From NCBI RefSeq assembly GCF_029846175.1, contig NZ_JARWAC010000016.1, forward strand, positions 248,001 through 312,000: a stretch of DNA of 64,000 bases, written 5' to 3'. Source of the stretch: Sphaerisporangium sp. TRM90804 (GTDB lineage Bacteria; Actinomycetota; Actinomycetes; Streptosporangiales; Streptosporangiaceae). Of the stretch, positions 9,901-21,900 are shown piece after piece; positions within the stretch are counted from its first letter, which is position 1, and each line of letters opens with the position of its first letter. The notes beneath the pieces were generated by a model. That model worked only from the letters and a program-made list of their open reading frames with translations, ran no database searches and was not told the DNA's origin. Position numbers and translations under genes: made by a program.

Positions 9901-12900
9901 ATCCCGAACGCCCGGCTCGCCGGGGACCTCGCCGCGCTGGACGCCGTCCAGGACGGCAGCCGCTCGACCGGCCCGGCGGGGGACGCCGACCCCGAGGCGC
10001 TGCACGCGCTCGGCGACCGGCACGGCTACCGCGTCGCCGTCACCTGGGACGGCCAGGCCGACGACGGCGCCTTGGACGCCGTCTTCACCACCGAGGACGA
10101 GCCCGCCGGCCTGTACCGCACCGCCGGGGCCTTCCCGCACGCCAACCGCCCCGCGCCGTTCCGGGACGTCGCCGCGCTGATGAAGGCGCTGCGCTCGCAC
10201 GCCTCCGAGTGGCTGCCCGAGTACATGGTGCCCGCGGCCTTCGTCCCGCTCGACCGGCTGCCGGTCACCCCGAGCGGCAAGCTCGACGCCGCCGCGCTCC
10301 CGGCCCCCGACTACGGGGCCCTCAGCTCCGGCCGCGCCGCCCGCGACCCCCGCGAGAAGCTGCTGTGCGCGCTGTACGCCGAGACGCTGGGCCTGGAGTC
10401 GGTCACGATCGACGACGACTTCTTCGCGCTGGGCGGGGACAGCATCGTCGCCATCCGGTTCCTCGTCCGCGCCCGCAAGGCGGGCCTTCGGCTCACCTCC
10501 CGCGACGTGTTCCGCCACCGCACCGTCGCCGAGCTGGCCCCCGTGGCCGTGGACGGCCCGGAGGGCGCGCCCGGGACGGCCGCCGAGCGCGAGGACGGCC
10601 CGCCGCTGGTCCGGCTCGACGACGCCGAGCTGGCGGAGGCGCTGCGCGAGCACCCGGTGGCCGTCCAGGACGTGCTGCCGCTCAGCCCGCTGCAGGCAGG
10701 CTTCTTCTTCCACTCGCTGCTCGACGGCGCGGACGGCGACGTCTACGTCGTCCAGCAGGCGATCGACCTGGCCGGCCCGGTCGACGGCGAGGCCCTGCGC
10801 CGCGCCGCCCAGCGCCTGCTCGACCGGCACGCCCCGCTGCGCGCCTGCTTCCGCCGCCTCCCGGACGGGCGGGCCGTGCAGATCGTCGCCGAAGGGCTGG
10901 AGCTGCCGTGGCGCGAGGTCGACCTGTCGGCGGCCGGTGACGACGAGCGGCCCTCGCTGGCCGCCGCGGTGGCCGGCGAGGAGCGCGCCCGCCGCTTCGA
11001 CCTGGCCCGCCCGCCGCTGGTGCGCTGCGCGCTCGTCCGGCTCGACCCCGGCCGCGCCCGCCTGCTGCTCACCTTCCACCACATCGTGGCGGACGGCTGG
11101 TCGCTGCCGGTGCTGCACCGCGAGCTGATGGCCTCCTACGGGGACGCCGCCCCGACGCTGCCCGAGGTCGCCCCCTACCGCGGCTTCCTGCGCCGCCTGG
11201 CCGAGGCCGACCAGGACGCCGCGCGCGAAGCGTGGCGCGCCGCGCTCGCCGGCCTGGACGAGCCGACGCGCCTGGTCGACGCCCCGGCCCATCCGGAGCG
11301 GCCCGCCGGCGCGCCGGTGCGGCCCGCGCAGGTGCGGGTGGAGCTGCCCGAGCGGGTCACCGCGCAGCTCGCGGTGCGCGCCAGGGAGCTGGGCGTGACG
11401 CTGGGCACGGTCGTCCAGGGGGCGTGGGGCCTGCTGCTGGGGCGGCTGACCGGGCGCCAGGACGTGGTGTTCGGCACGACCGTCTCCGGCCGGGACGCCG
11501 AGGTCGAGGGCATCGAGTCCATGGTCGGCCTGTTCATCAACACCCTGCCGTCCCGCCTCCGGTGGGAGCCCGCCGACACGCTGGCCGCCCTGCTGGGCCG
11601 GCTCCAGGACGAGCAGGCCCGGCTGCTGGACCACCAGCACCTCGGCCTGGCAGAGGTGCAGCGCGTCGCCGGGCACGCGGGCGGCGGCGAGCTGTTCGAC
11701 ACGCTGCTGGTCTTCGAGAACTACCCGGCCGACGCCGGCCTGGCCGACCCCTCGGGCACGGTACGGATCACCGGCCACGAGTTCCACGACACCGTCCACT
11801 ACCCGCTCGCCCTCATCGTGAAGCCGGGCCGCCGCCTGGACCTGCGCCTGAAGCACCACACCCACCGCCTGGACGGCGAGGCCGCGCGGCTGATCGGCGA
11901 CCGGCTCGCCCGGATCCTCCAGGCCGTCGCCGACGACCCCCGGCGGCGCGTCGCCGACGTCGGCCTGCTGTCGGACGCCGAGCTGGCCACGGCCCACCCG
12001 GCCGGGGAGAGCCGGGAGGTCCCGGAGACCACCCTGGCCGCCGCGTTCGAGGCCCAGGCGGCCCGCACGCCGTCGGCCACGGCGGTCGTCTACGAGGGGG
12101 AGACCCTCACCTACCGGGAGCTGGACGCCCGGGCGCAGGCCCTGGCCGGCCTCCTGCGCGCCCGCGGCGCGGGCCGCGGCGGCATCGTCGCGGTGGCCGT
12201 CCCGCGCTCGGCCGAGCTGATGGTCGCCCTGATGGGCGTGCTGAAGTCGGGCGCGGCCTACCTGCCGGTGGACGTCGACTACCCGGCCGACCGCATCGCC
12301 TACATGCTCGCCGACTCCGGCGCGAAGACGGTCGTGACGACCGCCGCCACGGCCCCGCGCCTCCCCGCGCTCGACGGCCTGACCCCGCTCGTCCTGGACG
12401 CCCCCGCCGCGGACGCCTCGGCCGGCGACGCCTTCGCCGGGGACGTCTCGTCCGGGGACGTCTCGGCCGGCGGCCCCTGGGCTGGGGACGTCTCGTCCGG
12501 GGACGCCTCGGCCGTTGGCACCCGGGCCGGAGCGTCGCCGGGAGCGGGCGGTTCCGCCGGCCCCGACGACCCGGCCTACCTGATCTACACCTCGGGCTCG
12601 ACCGGGCGTCCCAAGGGCGTGGTCGTCACCCACCGCGCCATCGTCAACCGGCTGGCCTGGATGCAGGGCGAGTACGGGCTGCGCGCCGACGACCGGGTGC
12701 TGCAGAAGACGCCGTCCAGCTTCGACGTGAGCGTCTGGGAGTTCTTCTGGGCGCCGCTGGAGGGCGCCGCCGTGGTGCTCGCCCGGCCCGACGGCCACCG
12801 CGACCCGGCGTACCTGGCGGAGCTGATCCGCGAGCGGGGCGTCACCACGATGCACTTCGTCCCGTCGATGCTGGAGGCGTTCCTCGGCGCGCCCGAGGTG

Positions 12901-15900
12901 ACCGGCGACCCGTCGTGGGCCGCGAGCCTGCGCCGGGTGTTCAGCAGCGGCGAGGCCCTGCCCGGCCCCGCCGCCGCGCGCTGGGGCGAGCTCACCGGCG
13001 TGCCGCTGCACAACCTGTACGGCCCGACCGAGGCCGCCGTGGACGTCACCCACCACGCCTGCGACGGCTCCGAGGGCGTCACCGTGCCCATCGGGCGCCC
13101 GGTGTGGAACACCGGCCTGCGGGTGCTGGACGCCTGCCTGCGCCCGGTGCCCGCGGGCGTGCCCGGCGAGCTGTACCTGGCGGGCGTCCAGCTCGCCCGG
13201 GGCTACCACGCCCGGCCCGGCCTGACCGCCGAGCGGTTCGTCGCCGATCCGTACGGCCCGGCGGGCACCCGCATGTACCGCACCGGCGACCTGGTGCGCC
13301 GCCGCGCCGACGGTTCGGTCGAGTACCTGGGCCGCACCGACCGTCAGGTGAAGCTGCGCGGCAACCGCATCGAGCCGGGCGAGATCGAGGCGGCCCTGGC
13401 CGCGCTGCCCGCTGTCGCCCAGGCGGCGGTGGCGGTGCACGGCTCCACGCTCGTCGCGTACGTCGTCCCCGCCGGCACGCCGGCCGGCGCGGGCGCCCCG
13501 GTCGAGGCCCGCGTTCCGGTGGACGCGGGCGCGCTCAGGGCGGCGCTGGCCGGGACGCTGCCCGCGCCCATGGTGCCGGACGTCTACCTGGCGCTCGACG
13601 CGCTGCCGCTGACGCCCAGCGGCAAGCTCGACCGCAACGCCCTGCCCGCCCCCGAGGCGGTGCGCGCTGAGGCGCGCGCCCCCCGGAGCGAGCGCGAGCG
13701 GCTCCTCACCGAGATCTTCGCGGGCGTGCTCAAGATCGGCGAGGTCGGCGTCGACGACGACTTCTTCATGCTCGGCGGCGACAGCATCACCTCGATCGGC
13801 GTCTCCAGCCGCGCCCGCCGGGCCGGCCTGCCGGTCAGCCCCCGCGACGTCTTCGAGCACCGCACCCCCGCCGGCCTGGCGGCGGCCTTCCCGGCCGCCG
13901 AGGCCGTGGACGGGCCGGCGGTCCCCTCCGACGCCGGAATCGCGCCGGCCCCGCCCGTGGCCGGCGGCGCGCCGCGGGGCGAGGCCCCGGCGGGCGCCGG
14001 GGTGGCGGCGCTCGACCTGACCGAGGACGAGATCGCCCGCGTACACCGGCTCGGCGGCTCCGTGGAGGACATCTGGCCGCTGGCGCCGCTGCAGGAGGGC
14101 CTGTTCTTCCACTCCACCTACGACCGGGCCGGTCTGGACGTCTACACCGTCCACGAGTCCTTCGACCTCGCCCGGCGCGTCGACGCCGACCGGCTGCGCG
14201 CCGCCGTCAGGGCGCTGGTCGCCCGCAACCCCAGCCTGCGCGCCGGGTTCACCAGCGACGGCCTGCGCCGGCCGGTGCAGTTCATCGTCCGCGACCCGGA
14301 GATCCCGCTGGAGGAGGCCGACCTGTCGGCGCTCCCCGCCGCCGAGCAGGACGAACGGCTGCGCGAGCTGATGGACGCCGAGCGCGTCCGCCAGTTCGAC
14401 CTGGCCCGCCCCCTGCTGTTCCGCATGCTCCTGATCCGCCTGGGCGACCGGGGTGACCGGCTGGTCGTCGGCCGCCACCTGCTGCTGTGGGACGGCTGGT
14501 CGGCCTGGCTGTTCCTCGGCCAGCTCTTCGCGCTGTACGAGTCGAACGGCGACGACCGCGCCCTGCCGGCGCCCGGCTCCTACCGCGACTACCTCACCTG
14601 GCTGGAGGCGCAGGACACCGCCGTCGCCACCGGCGCCTGGCGCGACGCGCTGCGCGGCCTGCAGGAGCCCACCCTGCTCGCCGCCGCCGACGAGGGCCTG
14701 GAGCCGGTCATCCCCGAGAGCGTCGAGGCCGTCCTGCCCGCGGGCGTGGGGGCGCGGCTGCGCGACGTCGCGCGCGGCCACGGGCTGACCCTCAACACGG
14801 TGCTCACCGCCGCCTGGGGCCTGGTGCTGGCGAGCGTGACCGGCCGCACCGACGTCGTGTTCGGCACGACCGTGGCCGGGCGGCCGACCGAGGTGCCCGA
14901 CGTCGAGAACGTCATCGGCATGTTCCTGAACACCGTCCCCGCCCGCATCGCCTTCGACCCGTCCGAGCCGGTGCTGAGCCTGCTGCGCCGGGTGCAGGCC
15001 GAGCGCCTGGCCCTGATGCCGCACGAGTACCTGGGCCTCGGCGTGCTGCAGGCCGAGACCGGCCACCGCCGGCTGTTCGACACCCTGTTCGTGCTGCGCG
15101 ACGCCGACACGAACGCGCGCCTGGCGGAGCTGGCCGGCACGCACGGCGCCACCGCCGTGGCCAACGTCGACGCCACGCACTACCCGGTCAACGTGATCGT
15201 CACGCCGGGGGAGCGGATCAGGGTCACCGTCGCCCACCGCCCGGACATCGTCGACCGGCCGAAGGCGCGGGCCATGCTCGACCGCTTCACCCTGCTGCTG
15301 GAGCGGCTGACCCGCGACCCGCACGCCCCCGTGGGCGGCGTCGACCCGGTGCTGCCCGCCGAGCGGGCCGCGCTGGAGCGGGAGTGGGCCGCGAGCCGCG
15401 TGCCCGATCCCGAGGACACCATCGCCGCCCTGCTCGCCGCCCAGGCGGCGCGCACCCCGGAGGCCACCGCGCTCGTCTTCGGCGACCAGACGGTGACCTA
15501 CGCCGAGCTGGACGCCCGCGTCAACCGCATGGCGCGGCTGCTGGCGGCCATGGGCGCCGCGCCGGAGAGCGTGGTCGCGCTCGGGCTGCCGCGCTCGATC
15601 GACATGGTGGTCGCGCTGTTCGCCGTGCTGCGCACCGGCGCCGCCTACCTGCCGCTGGAGCTGGACCACCCCGGCGACCGGCTCGCCGCCATGCTCGACG
15701 ACGCCCGGCCCGCGCTGCTGCTGTCCACCGCGGCCGTCTCCGCGCGCCTGGCGGGCGCCGTCCCGGACGTCCCGCGTGTCCTGCTCGACACCGCTGAGGC
15801 GGCCCGGGAGCTGGCCGGGTTCTCCGGCGCCCCGGTCACCGAGGCCGAACGGCCGCCGTTCAGCCTGGAGCACCCGGCGTACGTGATCTACACCTCAGGG

Positions 15901-18900
15901 TCCACCGGCCGCCCCAAGGGCGTCGTCACGCCGTACCGCGGCCTGACCAACATGCAGCTCAACCACCAGAGGGAGATCTTCGACCCGGCCGTCGCGTCGG
16001 CGGGCGGGCGGCGGCTGCGCATCGCGCACACCGTCTCCTTCGCCTTCGACATGTCGTGGGAGGAGCTGCTCTGGCTGGTCGAGGGGCACGAGGTGCACAT
16101 CTGCGACGAGGAGCTGCGCCGCGACGCCGAGGCCCTGGTCGCCTACTGCGACGCGCACCGCGTCGACGTCGTCAACGTCACCCCGACCTACGCCCACCTG
16201 CTGATGGAGGAGGGGCTGCTGGAGGGCCACCGGCCGCCGCTCGTGCTGCTCGGCGGCGAGGCGGTGCCCGACGCTGTCTGGGCGCGGCTGCGCGACACCG
16301 ACGGCACCTACGGCTACAACCTGTACGGGCCCACCGAGTACACGATCAACGCCCTGGGCGGCGGCACGCACGACAGCGGCACGCCGACCGTCGGGCGTCC
16401 CATCCGCGCGACCAGGGCCCTGATCCTGGACACCTGGCTGCGGCCGGTGCCCGAGGGCGTGGCCGGCGAGCTGTACCTCGCCGGGATCGGCCTGGCCCGC
16501 GGCTACCTGCGCCGGCCCGGCCTGACCGCCGAACGCTTCGTCGCCGACCCGTACGGCGAGCCGGGCGAGCGCATGTACCGCACCGGCGACCTCGTGCGCC
16601 GCCGCCCCGACGGCAACCTGGACTTCCTCGGCCGCACCGACCACCAGGTCAAGATCCGCGGCTACCGGGTCGAGCCGGGCGAGGTCGAGACCGCGCTCGT
16701 GCGGCACCCGAGGGTGCGCCAGGCCGCCGTCATCGCCCGCGACGACCCGTCGGCGCCGGGCACCCAGCGCCTCATCGGGTACGTGGTCCCGGCCGAGCTG
16801 ACCGGCGACGAGCGGGAGGACGCCGAGCGCGAGAGCGTCGGGGAGTGGGAGCAGATCTACTCCGACGAGTACGAGCGCATCGGCACCGCCGTCTTCACCG
16901 AGGACTTCGCGGGCTGGGACAGCAGCTACGACGGGCGGCCCATCCCCGTCGAGCACATGCGCGAGTGGCGCGAGCAGACCGTCGCCCGCGTCCGCGAGCT
17001 GCGCCCGCGCCGCATCCTGGAGATCGGCGTCGGCTCGGGCCTGCTGCTGTCGCGCCTGGCGCCGGACGCCGAGGCGTACTGGGGCACCGACCTGGCCGCG
17101 CCGGTCATCCGCAAGCTGCGCGAGGACCTGCGCCGCGACCCCGAACTGGCCGCCAAGGTCGAGCTGCGCTGCCAGCCTGCCCACGTCACCGACGGGCTGC
17201 CCGAGGGCTACTTCGACACGGTCGTGATCAACTCCGTCGTCCAGTACTTCCCCAGCGCCGACCACCTGGGCGAGGTCGTGCACGGCGCCATGCGGCTGCT
17301 CGCGCCCGGCGGCGCCCTGTTCGTCGGCGACGTGCGCGACCTGCGGACGGCCCGCGCCTTCCAGACCGGCATCCAGCTCACCCGAGCCGGCGAGGACGCC
17401 GACCCCGAGCGGGTGCGCCGCGCCGTCGACCGCGGCCTCGCGCTGGAGAAGGAGCTGCTCGTCGACCCCGACTACTTCACCACGCTCGGCTACGGCGTCG
17501 ACCTGCGCACCAAGCGCGGCCACCACCACAACGAGCTGTCGCGCTACCGCTACGACGCCGTCCTCTACAAGGGCGAGCCCGACCTGCGGCTCGGCGACGA
17601 GCCGGTCGTGGAGTGGGACGGCGACCCCGCCGCCCTCGCCCACCACCTGCGCGAGGACCGCCCGGAACGGCTGAGGCTGACCGCCGTCCCCGACGCCCGC
17701 GCCGCGAGCGAGCGCCGCACCACCGCGCCCACCAGGCCCGGCGCCGCCGTCACGAGCCCGCCGGCGGACGGGGCCCCCGGCGCCGAGGACGCCGCGACGG
17801 TGAGCGTGCCCTACGGCGCCCTGGAGGGCGGAGTGGAGCCCGAGGCCCTGCACGAGCTGGGGGCCCGCGAGGGATACCGGGTGCTCACCACCTGGTCGCC
17901 GGAGACCGGCGCGTTCGAGGCCGTCTTCGTCCGGGGCGACTTCCGGGTCACCTCGGGCCTCTACCGGCCCGGCGGCGGCACGCCGCCGTACGCCAACGAC
18001 CCGGCGGCGGCGCGCGGCGCGAGCGGGCTGGCGCAGCGGCTGCGCGAGGACCTGCGGCGGCACCTGCCCGACTACATGGTCCCGGCCGCCTTCGTCGTGC
18101 TCGACCGGCTGCCGATGAACGACAACGGCAAGCTCGACGCGCGGGCGCTGCCCGACGCCGACCCGGCCGCCCGCACCGGCGGCGGGCGCGGGCCGCGCAC
18201 CGCCCAGGAAGAGGTGCTCTGCCGGCTGTTCGCCGAGGTGCTCGGCCTGCCGGAGGTCGGCGCCGAGGACGGCTTCTTCGACCTCGGCGGCCACTCCCTG
18301 CTCGCCACCCGGCTCGTCAGCCGGGCCCGCGCCGAGCTCGGCGCCGAGCTGGCCATCCGCGACCTGTTCGAGGCCCCGACGCCCGCCCTGCTCGCCGGCC
18401 GCGCCACGGCCGGCCGCCCCGCCCGCCCGGCGATCGCGCCCGAGGCGGACCGGCCCGAGCGTGTCCCGGCGTCGGCGGCGCAACGGCGCCTGTGGCTGGC
18501 CGAGCGGCTCAGCGGCGGCGACGCCTACCACTTCCCCCTGGTCTTCCGCCTGCGCGGCGACCTGGACACCGGCGCGCTGCGCCAGGCGCTGCGCGACGTG
18601 GCCGGCCGCCACGAGGCGCTGCGCACCGTCCTGGCCGAGCACGAGGGCGAGCCTTACCAGCGGATCATCCCGGCGGAGGAGGCCGAGCCGCGGTTCACCG
18701 TGGCGGACGTCCGCGAAGACGAGCTGGACGCCCGGGTGCGCGCCGCCGTCGCCCGCCCGTTCGACCTGGGCGCGGAGCCGCCGCTGCGGGCCGACGTGCT
18801 CCGGGTGGCGCCCGGCGACCACGTCGTGGCCGTCCTGCTGCACCACGTGGCCACCGACGAGTGGTCCGACCGCCCCTTCCTCGCCGACCTGGGCGCGGCC

Positions 18901-21900
18901 TACCGCGCCAGGCGCGAGGGCCGTGCCCCGGAGTGGACGCCGCTGCCCGTCCAGTACGCCGACTACACCCTGTGGCAGCACCGCCTGCTCGGCGCGCCCG
19001 TGGCCGCCGGGCCCGGCGCGCCCGCCGTCTCGGGGGAGGGGGCGCGGCAGCTCGCCTACTGGGCCGAGGCCCTGGAGGGGCTGCCCGAGGAGATCGCGCT
19101 GCCGCTGGACCGGCCGCGCCCGGCCCGGCCGTCGGGACGGGGCGGCACCGTGCGCACCGAGCTGCCCGCCCAGACCGTACGCGCGCTGCGCGCCCTGTGC
19201 GCCCAGACCGGCACCAGCATGTTCATGCTGTTCCAGGCGGCGGTCGCCACCCTGCTGCACCGCATGGGCGGCGGCACCGACATCCCGCTCGGCGCGCCGA
19301 TCGCCGGGCGCACCGACAGCGCGCTGGACGACCTGGTCGGCTTCTTCGTCAACACCCTGGTGCTGCGCGCCGACCTGTCGGGCGACCCCACCTTCACCGA
19401 GCTGCTGGCCCGCGTGCGCGACGCCGACCTGGCCGCCTTCGAACACCAGGACCTGCCCTTCGAGCAGGTCGTCGAGGCGCTCAACCCGCCGCGCGTCCCG
19501 GGCCGCAACCCGCTGTTCCAGGTGATGCTGGGCTACCACCACCGGCCCGACGGCGACCCCGACGTGCTGGACCTGCCCACCGAGTGGTGGCCGGCCCGCA
19601 TCGAGACCGCCAAGTTCGACCTGGACTTCACCTTCGTCGACCACACGGGCGAGGACCGCGTCGTCCTGCTGCTGGAGTACGCAGCCGACCTCGCCGACGA
19701 GGGGACGGCGCGGGCGCTCGCCGAACGCACCGTCGACCTGCTGGCCCGGCTGGCGGACGACTCCGGCCGGCCCGTCGGCCACATCTCCGTGCTCACCGAG
19801 GCAGAGCGCCGGGCCGCCGAGCTGACCTGGAACGCGACCGCCCGGCCGGTGGAGCGCCGGACCGTCCCCGAGCTGTTCGCCGAGACCGCCCGCACCGCCC
19901 CGCACCGGACCGCGCTGGTCACCGGCGAGCGCCGCCTGACCTTCGGCGAGCTGTCGCGGGAGGCCGGCCGGATCGCCCGCCTGCTGCGCGGACGCGGCGT
20001 CGGCGCCGAGAGCGTGGTCGGGCTGGCCCTTCCCCGGGCCGAGATGGTGCCGGCGATCCTCGGCGTGCTCGCCGCGGGCGCCGCCTACCTGCCGCTGGAC
20101 CCGGCCTACCCGGCCGAGCGGCTCGACTACATGCTCCGGGACGCGTCCCCCGTCTGCGTCCTGTCCACCGCGGCCATCGCACCCACCCTGCCCCCCGCCG
20201 CCGTCGAGACGCTGCTGCTCGACGCCGCCGAGCCCCTCGCCGGCTCGGTGAACGGCGCCGCCCGTCACCCGTCCGGCGCGCCGGCCGGTCCGGTGAACGG
20301 CCACCCGCTCCCCGACGACGGCCGCGCCGCCGCGGGGCCCTGGGCAGAGGTGTGGCCCGAGGCGGACGCGGCCGCGTACGTCATCTACACCTCCGGCTCC
20401 ACCGGCCGGCCCAAGGGGGTGGTCGGCACCCACCGGGGGCTGAGCAACCTGTTCGCCGGGCAGCTCGCGGACGTCATCGAGCCCGCCCGCCGGGCCGCCG
20501 GACGCGACACGCTGCGGGCCGCGCACGCGGCGTCCTTCAGCTTCGACGGGTCGTGGGAGCCGCTGCTCTGGCTGCTGGCCGGGCACGAGCTGCACGTCCT
20601 GGACGAGACCACCATGACCGACCCGGCCGCGTTCGCGGCCCACCTCGCCGAGGCGGCCCTCGACTACGTCGACCTGACCCCCACCCACCTGCTGGAGCTG
20701 CTGCACCACGGGGTGCTCGCCCCCGGCGGCCACCTTCCCGGCGTGGTCGTCGTGGGCGGCGAGGCGACCTCCGCCGACCTGTGGCGGCGCCTGGGCGCGC
20801 TCCCCGGCACCGTCGTCCACGACCTGTACGGGCCGACCGAGTGCGCCGTGGACGCCTACGGCCGGCACAGCGACGGGCCCGACGGGCCGTGGGCCGCGCC
20901 GGTCGCCAACATCCGGGCCCACGTGCTGGACGCCGCGCTGCGCCCGGTGCCCGCCGGGGTGCCCGGCGAGCTGTACCTGGCGGGCGAGGGCCTGGCCCGC
21001 GGCTACCTCGGCCGCCCCGGGCTCACCGCCGAGCGGTTCACCGCCGACCCGTTCGGGGCGCCCGGCGGCCGCATGTACCGCACCGGCGACCTGGCGCGCC
21101 GCCGCGCCGACGGCACGCTGGAGTTCCTCGGCCGCGCCGACGACCAGGTCAAGCTGCGCGGCTTCCGCATCGAGCTCGGCGAGATCGAGGCCGTGCTGGG
21201 CGCGCACCCCGGCGTCGCGCAGGCCGCCGTGGCCGTCCGCGAGGACACCCCCGGCGTGCCGCGGCTCGTCGCGTACACGGTCCCGGTGCCCGGCGTGCGC
21301 GCCGACCCCGCCGAGCTGCGCGCGCACGTCGCCGCCGTGCTGCCCGAGCACATGGTGCCGGCGGCCTTCGCCGAGCTGCCCGCGCTGCCGAGGTCGGGCA
21401 GCGGCAAGCTCGACCGCCGCGCCCTGCCCGCCCCGGACCCGGCGGCGGTGACGACGGCCGGGCGGCGCCCGCGCGACGCCCGCGAGGAGATCCTCCGCGA
21501 GCTGTTCGCCTCGGTGCTCGGCATCCCCCGGGTGGGCGTGGACGACGACTTCTTCGCGCTCGGCGGCCACTCGCTGCTGGCGATGCGGCTGGTCAGCCGG
21601 GTGCGCGCGGCGCTGGGCGCCGAGGTCACCCTTCGCTCGGTCTTCGAGGCCCCCACCGTCGCCCGGCTCGCCGAGCGGCTGGCGCGCGCGGACGCCCCCG
21701 AGGGAAGCGCGCCCCGTCCCGAGCCGGTCGCCGTCGCCGTCCGGCCCGGACGGCTCCCGCTGTCCTCGCCCCAGCGCCGCCTGTGGGTGCTGTACCAGGT
21801 GGAGGGCCCGAGCGCCACGTACAACATCCCGGTGGCCTGGCGCCTGTCCGGCGACCTGGACCTGCCCGCCCTGCGGGCCGCGCTCGGCGACCTCGTGGCC

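Noticed and set aside
10600-15400. Dual condensation/epimerisation function for C2 and C3
   Set aside because: The extra N-terminal HH[I/L]xxxxGD motif of dual C/E domains is not present.
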